From Lysobacterales bacterium (GTDB lineage Bacteria; Pseudomonadota; Gammaproteobacteria; Xanthomonadales; Xanthomonadaceae), in the NCBI GenBank assembly GCA_017302135.1, contig JAFLDZ010000002.1, forward strand, positions 1-64,000: 64,000 nt of DNA, in the 5' to 3' direction. The translations under genes were made by a program, and so were the position numbers. Under the pieces are notes generated by a model. The model made no database searches. It was not told the origin of the DNA and was given only the letters and a program-made list of their open reading frames with translations. Positions 51,601-59,076 of this stretch are shown here, piece by piece; position 1 is the stretch's first letter; each line of letters starts with the position of its first letter.

Positions 51601-53045
51601 CGGGAGACATGGCACGCTGGCTGGAAGACGGCAATATCGAGTATCTGGGCCGTATCGATACGCAAGTGAAGATCCGCGGTTTTCGAATCGAATTGGGCGA
51701 GATCGAAGCCTTGCTCAACCAGCATCCGCAGATCGATGACGCTGTGGTCATAGCGCGCGGCGAATTGGCCAACAAGCAGCTCATCGCTTTTTATCGGTTC
51801 AAGCAAAACAGCATTGATCCCGGTACGCAGCCGACGCAGGATGAGTTGAAGGCGCATCTGCAGAATGCGCTGCCGAGCTTCATGATTCCAGCAGGTTTCA
51901 TCTGCCTGGAGAAGATCCCGCTCACGCCCAATGGCAAAGTAGATCGCTCCGCGCTCGAGAATTCAGATGTGCAGTTGGCGTCCGGTCGGGTATACGTGGC
52001 CGCGCGTACGCCGACGGAACGGCAGCTCGTGGATATCTGGGCGCAAGTGCTCCAGATTCCGTCGCAGACGATCGGCGTCAACGACAATTTCTTCGACCTC
52101 GGCGGGCACTCGTTGTTGGCGGTCAGGATCATGGCCAGAACGAAGGACTGTTTCGGGCGTCTGATTCCGCTGGCCGCCCTGTTTTCAGCGCCGACGATCG
52201 CTGAATTCGCGCAATTGATTTCAGATCGCGGGGAGCAGGCCTCCGATATCGTCGTGCAGATTCAATCCGGCAACGGCGGCGCCCCCTTGTTCGCGGTACC
52301 CGGCGCGGGCGGCAATGTGCTGTCGTTCCGCGCGTTGAGCGAAGCGATCGGCTCCGATCAGCCTTTCTTCGCGCTGCAGGCGGTGGGGCTCGATGGGAAA
52401 ACGCCGCCGATCGAAAGCGTCGAGGCGACCGCCGCCGTCAATGTCGAGGCGATGCGGGCGATTCAATCGAATGGGCCGTACCGTCTCGTCGGCCATTCGT
52501 ATGGAGGCGTGGTGGCGTTCGAAATGGCCCGATTGCTGATCGAGCAAGGCGAGGAAGTCGACCGGCTCGTGCTGTTGGACGCCATCGCTCCGCATGTCAT
52601 GCAAGCGCAGGACGCGATCGACCGGGCGATGGATTTGAGCGGATTGTGCGTCGCCCTTGCGGAACAGAGCGGCATGCGGTTGAAGGTCTCCGCTGATGAG
52701 TTGCAGGGTCTGACCATCGACGAATTGGCCGATATTCTCGCCGAAAACGAACTTGAGGTCGGCAGGGATCAGCTCGACATTCTCTACCGCGTGTTCAGCG
52801 CCAATCTGCGCTGTTACGAACGTTACCGACCGGCCAAACTGCAGCACGACATCGATGTGAGGCTGTATCGGGCGATGGAACAGGGCGGACAGGCTGAACA
52901 ATGGCCTCGCGACTATGGCTGGAGCCAGATCCTGCAGCAGCCGCCGAGCATTGCCGATATGGACGCGACCCATTTCTCGATACTTCAAGAGCCCCGCGTC
53001 CGCGCCGTGGCCGATCATCTGCGCCACGCTGTCGTCGTTTCATAG
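45615..53045 (+). CDS. NRPS, TubC docking-C-A-PCP-C-A-PCP-TE
   Basis: 2,476 aa. TubC_N-like docking (1-58, SGVRLTVDGDQLNCYAPKG); C1 (HHIIFDG from residue 204); A1 (FDLFMEE, Asp748); PCP1 (Ser1101, LGGHSLL); C2 (HHIISDG from 1289, LCL-like); A2 (FDLFMEE, Asp1813); PCP2 (Ser2166); TE (Ser2295 in GHSYGG). Both A domains give the same code, D-L-E-N-I-G-T-I-I-K, so they probably activate the same amino acid. I do not recognise the code exactly. Glu at position 239 and the likeness to an ornithine code (DMENLGLINK) hint at a basic residue. No E or MT domain is present. GGAG lies about eight bases before the ATG. The TE is closely similar to that of the other NRPS. Confidence 0.94.
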   Translation: MDKVVELLAVLADSGVRLTVDGDQLNCYAPKGALTQDQKIAIQLHKIELVTFLKMRRLDVISDSSSRKINVRTEDWPLAVGAQALVVLQELEPDSSAYNIPLCLKIIGAINLPLFEMAWDSVLDQYPILMARVDENRGVPILRVDAGRRVKLRCTRLDVEDDSTILSRARSSAKLPFDLRRGPLVRIELFQRDETNAFLLVTAHHIIFDGASGVLLLKTLLNNYRRMLAGDFVQPKEISHGYADFAAWERDMLASPESQDDAKYWQSRLADFPSKFQLVQGNRPDAIESAGDGSTFTEELGGELSESLRAIAVKTGVTLSSVLLAVFVILLKKYSGESDFVIGMPVSLRTQKQHATDIGFFVNMVPLRIECKDDCPFLQYLKNVQYTMIDALYHSSYPIDGAADIRFGLKSSDARAARHGGGAIFQVSYAYQDFLNSDEFSRRHDEMGPEIEYISSIGQEGDSDLSLQVFSDGPDVVLQLSYDPAVYARDIIARFFSQYSQMLRAVIQDPALSNGEFDCLSPQEKQRVLIDFNRTRVDHLSAKCIHELFAEQAERDPSRIALQFGEGSMSYQELNERSLRVASCLQSQGVGPNSIVGLCVERSFEMVTGLLGILQAGGVFLPLDPEYPADRLAYMLQNSGAELVLTQEKLASVFSKDCMEKTRFLMLDGLRSPLIHDDSWRSRKEAAPLKSVRPSDPAYIIYTSGSTGQPKGVLVDHASLVNHNYYVRRQYRIDADDVQIQFSSMSFDLFMEEVFSILNSGAKLVIAPKDEVLSLSRIETLISQFSVSLLNVPTAFFHELSGSGIDFPSLKCIIVGGEKLDYTKAIAFLEQYPDIALQNTYGPTETTIISTAVSVTFDLLAGRDFVPIGTPIDNTQIYILDSNRNLQAVGVPGELYIAGHGLARGYLNRLDLTQERFVENPFECGKRMYRTGDLARWLDDGNIEYLGRIDTQVKIRGFRIELGEIEALLNRHPLIESAVVVARGEQTNKQLIAFYRLKESGQAPDAIILQQQLKSHLQQTLPGYMIPSGFQHLEKMPLTPGGKVDRLSLETLDVQIFSSRAYVAARTQVEQQLVDIWAQVLQLAPHTIGIHDNFFELGGHSLLAMQVVSRIRTLFSVDLPLKTFFGHSSIVGISASIHEAERSKIPEIRAVVREPFLPLSFSQERLWFIHQLDPDSPGYNVAGAVRIRTAIDVSRLESAFIQIAGRHESLRTTFAVHEGQPYQRISDELDFRPARVDFSDMDAGSREHRARLQLQTEALAPFDLEHGPLLRSLIVKLADDDHLLMVNMHHIISDGWSIGILIRELGSILNGMDSSLLPLPIQYADYSVWQRRWLDESGILKQQLTYWQEKLAGVPEMMALATDYPRPNMQSATGATRTFSINRELTEQLGALADNHGCTLYMVVLAAVKTLMYRYTGQEDVCIGTPIANRQYEETQVLIGMFVNTLALRTAVAPEGAFADILASVRRTCLEAYENQDAPFEKVVEAMRLRRNMAVSPLFQVMVSLENADSENSVEGVENYPLESRISKFDLSFDFTKVADGMTGAIEYSTVLYRAERIERMVDHLLSILGAVVSAPETKIKDIDFLRNERKRLLFGLNDTCAPYPKDKCIHDLFAEQVALYPHRTAVQIGKRMLSYRELNQWSLDIAFHLQSHGVGPNAIVGLCVERSLEMVAGLLGILQSGGVFLPLDPDYPPERLAYMLQDSGTRLVLTQEKFMADLRAGLTSAAGLVVLDGAHSPVERDVPQSGVDGSGLRCTVTSKDPAYVIYTSGSTGQPKGVLVEHAGLVNHNTYARKQYRIDADDIQVQFSSMSFDLFMEEVFSVLNSGAKLILAPKDDVLSLQGLESLIDDHMISVLNVPTAFFHELATSGIRLSGLKCVIVGGERLDYGKASMFVERYPGITLHNTYGPTETTIISTAVAVTPDLLAERDFVPIGKPIDNTQIYILDANRNLLPIGIPGELHIAGDGLARGYLNRPELTLERFVENPFVPGSRMYRTGDMARWLEDGNIEYLGRIDTQVKIRGFRIELGEIEALLNQHPQIDDAVVIARGELANKQLIAFYRFKQNSIDPGTQPTQDELKAHLQNALPSFMIPAGFICLEKIPLTPNGKVDRSALENSDVQLASGRVYVAARTPTERQLVDIWAQVLQIPSQTIGVNDNFFDLGGHSLLAVRIMARTKDCFGRLIPLAALFSAPTIAEFAQLISDRGEQASDIVVQIQSGNGGAPLFAVPGAGGNVLSFRALSEAIGSDQPFFALQAVGLDGKTPPIESVEATAAVNVEAMRAIQSNGPYRLVGHSYGGVVAFEMARLLIEQGEEVDRLVLLDAIAPHVMQAQDAIDRAMDLSGLCVALAEQSGMRLKVSADELQGLTIDELADILAENELEVGRDQLDILYRVFSANLRCYERYRPAKLQHDIDVRLYRAMEQGGQAEQWPRDYGWSQILQQPPSIADMDATHFSILQEPRVRAVADHLRHAVVVS

Positions 53046-53379
53046 AACGCAGGCACCTGGACGGATGCATGCGATCAAGCAAGAGATATCCCGGGAAGAA
53101 TTTTTTGAAAGAGCATGCTTTGAAAGAGCATGCCGAATAGATTAATGTTGAAGATGCCGAAAGCGTTACCGGATCGGGTCGGGTGCCGTTTCCGCAAGGA
53201 AACATCCTGCACGGTCGGCGTTGAAGGGGATGGGCGGGACGCAAGCAGTGCCTGATGGTGCATGCTTCTGTCACCGGATGCGTCGCCGGATGTCCAGCCC
53301 GGCGAATTCAGCGGACATCATGCCGCCGATGGGATTTCGACATGGGTTCCAGTGATAGCGTCCATAATTGGAGGGGAAG
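53046..53379. other. Intergenic region at the downstream cluster boundary
   Basis: About 330 bases with no credible gene. It contains an exact 15-bp tandem duplication (TTTGAAAGAGCATGC at 53,104-53,118 and 53,119-53,133). No terminator with a T run is evident after the NRPS. The change to genes of general function after this gap suggests the cluster ends here. Confidence 0.6.
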
Positions 53380-53916
53380 ATGAAGAACAAGCTCAAACTG
53401 TACGAAACGATCGCACGTTATCTGCTGGGCATCATTTACATGTTCGGCGCCATCGATGGTGTCATGGAAATTTTCTTCGACACTTACTGGACGGGCGAGT
53501 CCACGGACGGGTCCTTCCATGCCGTCCTGCAGCACACCCTGTATTTCTGGGGTTTCCTGAAGTTCATTGAGCTTGTCGGTGGGCTCAGCCTGCTCCTGAA
53601 CTACAAGCCGGCGCTCGGCGTGGCGCTGTTGACGCCCATCTCGGCGGTGCTGTGCCTGTTTTATATCTTCGATTTGCAGTGGTATTACGCATTCGCGCTG
53701 GTCGCATCGTTGAATCTGGTTCTGCTGAGGGCTTATTGGGACAGCTACCGGCCGCTGCTCGATGCTTATCCGATGAGGGGCAAGACTCCCGTGAAGGCGA
53801 TCGATGCCGACGATGAACAAGCGCGTGCCGAGATCCGCAGGATCGAATCGGATCGAGTCCAGAGGATCGAGTCCGATCGTGCGCCGGTGATCGAATCGGA
53901 TCGCTCCCGCTCCTGA
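53380..53916 (+). CDS. Small DoxX-like four-helix membrane protein with a repeat tail
   Basis: 178 aa. About four hydrophobic segments lie within residues 8-125 (ARYLLGIIYMFGAIDGVMEI, FLKFIELVGGLSLLLN, ALLTPISAVLCLFYIF, AFALVASLNLVLLRAYW), in the pattern of DoxX/DUF-type membrane proteins; function unknown. The ATG at 53,380 follows GGAGGGG. The C-terminal 30 residues are charged and contain three IESDR units, encoded by GATCGAATCGGATCG-like repeats, so the tail probably grew by slippage. It is not obviously part of the biosynthetic cluster. Confidence 0.7.
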   Translation: MKNKLKLYETIARYLLGIIYMFGAIDGVMEIFFDTYWTGESTDGSFHAVLQHTLYFWGFLKFIELVGGLSLLLNYKPALGVALLTPISAVLCLFYIFDLQWYYAFALVASLNLVLLRAYWDSYRPLLDAYPMRGKTPVKAIDADDEQARAEIRRIESDRVQRIESDRAPVIESDRSRS

Positions 53917-53959
53917 TATCCAGGCCGCTCTGGATTCGACCATTGCGGAGGCTGCTCAA

Positions 53960-54014
53960 GTGGAGGCCGCTCAAGCCGGCCTCCACCGGTATGGCGGCAA
54001 GTACCTGCCGCCAT
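53960..54014. terminator. Two successive hairpins between convergent genes
   Basis: GTGGAGGCC/GGCCTCCAC (53,960-53,986) and ATGGCGGCA/TGCCGCCAT (53,991-54,014) are perfect 9-bp stems between the ends of the DoxX-like and TonB-like genes. Neither is followed by a good T run. They are probably transcription barriers for both directions. Confidence 0.5.
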
Positions 54015-54053
54015 CACCGCGACCCCGTCTGAAGACGCTTTCCGGAAGGAGCG

Positions 54054-54746
54054 TCAACGCCCTTCGAGCGTGAAGGCGATCGGTACTTCGACCGCTGCGG
54101 CCACGGCGCGACCGTTCTGCTGCGCCGGGCGGAAGCGCCAGCGTTTCGCGGCCTGTACGGCGGCGCGATCCAGCGAGCGCGAACCGCTGCGGCTGACCAC
54201 GGTCACGGCGGTCGGTTCGCCGTCCGTGCCGACTTCGATCCGCACCACGACCGTGCCGGTTTCGCCATTGCGCTGCGCGTCTGCGGGGTATTTCATCGCC
54301 GGTTTGGAGATCGGGACCGGCACGCTGCCCGGGGCCAGATTCGGCGCCGGACGATCGGTTTGCGATGAGGCATCGGCGACGGTTGGCTGCATGGGCGTTT
54401 CGGTCGGGCGGGGCACCACGAGCGGAGGCGGTGGCGGCGGGTTGCGCATGGCTTCCTCGGCCGCCTCGGACATCCCGCTGGCGCTGCGCTCGCCGCCGGC
54501 CATCGGCGCCGGCAGGGGCTCGAACACCTGGCCATCGGCGCCGCCGGTCTTGCCTTCGGGGCGATAGAAATCCCCGTCGTTGCGCATGTCCAGCCACAGC
54601 AGCAGGAACAGCAGGAAACCGGCGCCGAAGCCGCCGGCCACTACCCACCACACCCGGCGGGACAAACCGAAGCGCAACCTGGATGGAGCGTCATGCGTTG
54701 GCGATCCCTGCGGAGGCTTGGGTTGGACTGTCGACATGCGGGCCAT
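54054..54746 (-). CDS. TonB family energy transducer-like protein
   Basis: About 230 aa. One N-terminal membrane anchor (VWWVVAGGFGAGFLLFLLLW), a proline-rich periplasmic stretch (NPPPPPPLVVPRPTE) and a C-terminal TonB domain (MKYPADAQRNGETGTVVVRI … AAKRWRFRPAQQNG). It would pass proton-motive energy to an outer-membrane receptor, but no receptor or ExbBD gene is near. ATGs at 54,746 and 54,737 are both possible, with no strong ribosome binding site; the frame is open further upstream. Divergent from serS. Confidence 0.85.
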   Translation of the reverse strand: MARMSTVQPKPPQGSPTHDAPSRLRFGLSRRVWWVVAGGFGAGFLLFLLLWLDMRNDGDFYRPEGKTGGADGQVFEPLPAPMAGGERSASGMSEAAEEAMRNPPPPPPLVVPRPTETPMQPTVADASSQTDRPAPNLAPGSVPVPISKPAMKYPADAQRNGETGTVVVRIEVGTDGEPTAVTVVSRSGSRSLDRAAVQAAKRWRFRPAQQNGRAVAAAVEVPIAFTLEGR

Positions 54747-54748
54747 GA

Positions 54749-56173
<1,425 letters not shown>

Positions 56174-56202
56174 GGCATTGGTTTGCCTCGTGTCGTTCGA
56201 AA

Positions 56203-56228
56203 ACACGGGCCGCCTATGCGGCCCGTGT
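56203..56228. terminator. Terminator hairpin between serS and the convergent secreted-protein gene
   Basis: ACACGGGCCGC/GCGGCCCGTGT forms an 11-bp perfect stem with loop CTAT. Read on the minus strand it is followed by TTTTC, so it fits a rho-independent terminator for the minus-strand gene and may also stop serS transcripts. Confidence 0.75.
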
Positions 56229-56250
56229 CGCGTCCGGATGGATCATGCGC

Positions 56251-56712
56251 TCAAGGCGTCTGCACCGGCAGCGTGTCCCGGCAATGCTGCCAGACGATCT
56301 TGCAACTGTTCTGCGCACCTGAGTTTCCGCAGCGCACCGAAAGGCTGCTGAGCGGCGGCAGCTCGGTGTAGGGGCCGGTGTCGCGCGGGTCGTTCGGATT
56401 CAGGCTGCTCAGAGTTTTCTGGTACACGGTCTGTGTGCCGATCTTGCCGTAGATGGTCACCGACTGGACCGGGTTGGAAACGCCGCAGACGCTGTCGGTG
56501 GCGGTGCACAATTTCACCCGGATCACCGATGCGCCCGCGACCGGGCTGAGCGACAGCGATTCGGTGTCGGCATGGTTGATGGCGTTGTCGCAGGGTTGAC
56601 CTGCTGCAGCGCAGTTCGCGGCGGGGGTGCAGTAGGCGAGGGCGGCCAGCGCCGGTGCGGTGTGGACGCTCAGCGCGAGCGACAGCAGTACGGATGCGGT
56701 CAGACATTTCAT
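56251..56712 (-). CDS. Small secreted cysteine-rich protein of unknown function
   Basis: 153 aa. A clear signal peptide (MKCLTASVLLSLALSVHTAPALA, cut after ALA) precedes a mature part with about eight cysteines (YCTPAANC, GQPCDN, VKLCTATDSVCG, VRCGNSG, NSCKIVWQHC), which suggests disulfides in the periplasm or outside the cell. No family is recognised. It lies 75 bases downstream of the M23 peptidase gene on the same strand, so the two may be co-transcribed. Confidence 0.7.
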   Translation of the reverse strand: MKCLTASVLLSLALSVHTAPALAALAYCTPAANCAAAGQPCDNAINHADTESLSLSPVAGASVIRVKLCTATDSVCGVSNPVQSVTIYGKIGTQTVYQKTLSSLNPNDPRDTGPYTELPPLSSLSVRCGNSGAQNSCKIVWQHCRDTLPVQTP

Positions 56713-56787
56713 GGGATCGATTCCTTTGCTTTCGGGGATGTGCCAGCGCGCTGCCGTCGACAGCGCGCCGGAATTGCGTGAAGTCGT

Positions 56788-58188
56788 TTACTTGCGCCAG
56801 ATCGCCGCATAGCGCGCGTCGTTGCCTGCGGCGTAGCCGGTGACGGCGCGGGTGAGAAAGCCCGATCGGCCGGCGCTGTTCCATTCGGACTGGTACTGCT
56901 GCGCGCTGAGGCCATGACGCGCCTTGATCGCACCCGCCGGCTTCGCGCTCCAGATCGCGGAGAACCAGACTTTGCCGTCGAGGCCGTAGGCGTTGAGATA
57001 GATCAACTTCAGGCCCTTGGCGTCGTTCTCGGTCACGGCTTGTTGATACGCATCGGGGCTGAGTCGCGATTTCGCAGACCAGTTGCCGTAGTCGGTTTTT
57101 TCGTACAGGGCGGTGTAGCGCGGTTGGCCGTTCACCGCACTGACCGCGATGTTGCGCGGCCGGAAACCGGCGGCGGTCCAGTCGTCGAAGCGCTGCTGGT
57201 GTTCGTTCGCCGACAGCCCGTGATAGGCGCGTGTCTGCGGGCCGCCGTCCTTGCGGAAAATCACCGCATAGCGCACGTCGTCGCCGTGCTTGTAGCTTTC
57301 GACCAGGGTCGGCCGGAAACCCTTGCCGGTGAATTCGTCGAAGCGCTGCTGGTACTGCGCGGCGCTCAAACCGTGGAACGCCTGCCAGGCGGTATTGCCG
57401 GCGGGCCGGAAGATCGCGTTGTAGCGCACGTCGCCGCCAACGCTGAAACCGTCGATCCATTCGGGCGCATAGCCGGCGAGCGCCGCCTGTTCGACCACGC
57501 ACTGGTAATCGCGTGCGGGAATGCCGTGGCGCGCGTATTCCTTGCCGCCGGGTTCCACCACGCCCGGAACCGTGCGCGCGGTATAGGTCTTGCCGGTCTT
57601 GAAGCGGCCGTCGTCGATGCCGCAGATGCGCGGGATGCGGTTGCGCTTGCTGCCGTCGTTGTCGGAGAGGAAGCCACCGGTGGCGGTGATGCCATCGCTC
57701 GCTTTGGGCACGCCGACTTCGAAATGCAGATGCGGCCCGCTGGCGCAGCCCACTTCGCCCTCGTCGCCGAGGTAGGTGCCGGCGCTGACGAACTGGTTTT
57801 TCCTGAGGCCGGCTTTGCCGCTGGACGACCCTTTGCGCATGTGCGTGTACTTGGTCCATTCGCCGTTGGCGTGTTCGATCCAGACGTAGTTGTTCTTCTG
57901 CTCGCTGACCGGCTTGCCCTTGCAGTCGAGGCGGTCGTCGAAACCGTCGACGACATGGCGCACGAAGCCGTCGGCGGCGGCGACGATCCGATAGGTGCCG
58001 CCGCCACGACCGTTCATGTCGATGCGTCCCGGCGGGCTGTGGTCGATGTGATCGCCGCCGACGCGGATTTCGGTGTCGTTCGCGTAGGGAATGCGATAGA
58101 GGCCTTTCGATGGCTCGATGGCGGATGCGTTCGCGCCGAGCAAGAGCAGCGCGGCCCCGGACAGGGCGATGCGTGATGCGTTGAACAT
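56788..58188 (-). CDS. Secreted M23 peptidase with tandem C-terminal repeats
   Basis: 466 aa. The start ATG at 58,188 has GGAG nearby and opens a signal peptide (SRIALSGAALLLLGANASA); the frame is open further but without signal features. A LytM/M23 zinc peptidase domain follows, with GGDHIDHSPPGRIDM supplying the HxxxD-type ligands and GPHLHFEVG the later His pair. The C-terminal half has five repeats of about 48 residues (HGLSAxxYQxxFDxxxxxGFRPxxVxxY…RYAAIW), the pattern of the bacterial tandem repeat domain 1 family. It probably cleaves peptidoglycan or a peptide substrate outside the inner membrane; the repeats may bind the target. Confidence 0.85.
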   Translation of the reverse strand: MFNASRIALSGAALLLLGANASAIEPSKGLYRIPYANDTEIRVGGDHIDHSPPGRIDMNGRGGGTYRIVAAADGFVRHVVDGFDDRLDCKGKPVSEQKNNYVWIEHANGEWTKYTHMRKGSSSGKAGLRKNQFVSAGTYLGDEGEVGCASGPHLHFEVGVPKASDGITATGGFLSDNDGSKRNRIPRICGIDDGRFKTGKTYTARTVPGVVEPGGKEYARHGIPARDYQCVVEQAALAGYAPEWIDGFSVGGDVRYNAIFRPAGNTAWQAFHGLSAAQYQQRFDEFTGKGFRPTLVESYKHGDDVRYAVIFRKDGGPQTRAYHGLSANEHQQRFDDWTAAGFRPRNIAVSAVNGQPRYTALYEKTDYGNWSAKSRLSPDAYQQAVTENDAKGLKLIYLNAYGLDGKVWFSAIWSAKPAGAIKARHGLSAQQYQSEWNSAGRSGFLTRAVTGYAAGNDARYAAIWRK

Positions 58189-58506
58189 GGGTATATCTCC
58201 GATGGGATGGGTGGAAGGCGGTGTCGTTGGGCGTTCGGGCCGTGTACGTGCCGTCTTCGGGTCCGCTCGTGGAATGAGTCGCGCGTTGCGAGGGAAACCC
58301 GCCAACCGTTCGTCGGTCGATGGGTTGAGCGGACGATGGGGTTCGGGCAGCCGAGTCCGCCCGACGCTGCGTTCGACGTTATGGAAGGCGTGCACAGGTC
58401 CGATGCGATGGATGGCGGGATCGGACGGCTTTCTGCGACTCAGGGATCGAGGCGGTGCGTGTCCCGCGCCGCCGGTCGCCATCACTCAACCTGAAGGAGT
58501 CGCTCC
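58189..58506. other. Divergent intergenic region between the peptidase and the CARDB-like gene
   Basis: 318 bases without a credible gene. Ribosome binding sites for both divergent genes lie at its edges (GGAG for the peptidase on the minus strand; AAGGAG at about 58,494 for the plus-strand gene). No confident promoter element was identified. Confidence 0.6.
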
Positions 58507-59070
58507 ATGTCGAAATACCGCCTGCCGATCGCCGTCGCACTGCTGTGCTGCGCGTCCATCCATGCCGCTGCGCAGCCGCCTGTCGGTTCGGGCGATCTGC
58601 AAAGCCCGCCCGACCCGCAGATCGAGCGTCCCGGCTCGTCCGGACCGGGGCAGGGCGAACTGGAAATGGAACAGGAGCTGCAGCTCGCCGGCATCCTCAT
58701 TCCCTGGGGCGGTGACGCCGAGGTGCCTGCAGATCGCGCCGATGCCAAGCGCGATGGTCTGTGCGTGTTCCGCTACCGCTACGTCACCCGCAATACCGAT
58801 CGCGCGGCGTCGCACCCGACCAGCACCCGCATCACCCGGGATGCGCGCAATGGCGCCGTGCTGCACGGCACGCTGCTGCCGTCGATCGCGAGCGGCGGCA
58901 GTGCAGCATCGAGCGGGAAGATCGCACTGGCACCCGGACGCTGGGTGCTCTACGTGCAAATCGATGCCACCGACCGGATGATCGAACGCGACGAAACCAA
59001 TAATCTGCGCCGGGTCGGCATTAGCGTGCGCGGCGATTGTGGCGCGCGCGCGTTGCGGGCATCGCCTTAG
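58507..59070 (+). CDS. Secreted CARDB-like domain protein
   Basis: 187 aa with a signal peptide (LPIAVALLCCASIHAAAQ). The mature part has a beta-rich segment ending WVLYVQIDATDRMIERDETN followed by N and a valine-rich strand, the pattern of a CARDB (cell-adhesion-related) Ig-like domain, which usually ends in an E.NN motif. AAGGAG lies seven bases before the ATG. Exported; partner and function unknown. Confidence 0.6.
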   Translation: MSKYRLPIAVALLCCASIHAAAQPPVGSGDLQSPPDPQIERPGSSGPGQGELEMEQELQLAGILIPWGGDAEVPADRADAKRDGLCVFRYRYVTRNTDRAASHPTSTRITRDARNGAVLHGTLLPSIASGGSAASSGKIALAPGRWVLYVQIDATDRMIERDETNNLRRVGISVRGDCGARALRASP

Positions 59071-59076
59071 TCGAGG

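Noticed and set aside
53262..53570. A plus-strand ORF overlapping the DoxX-like gene start
   Set aside because: It is out of frame with the membrane protein, which has GGAGGGG before its own ATG and clear membrane segments.
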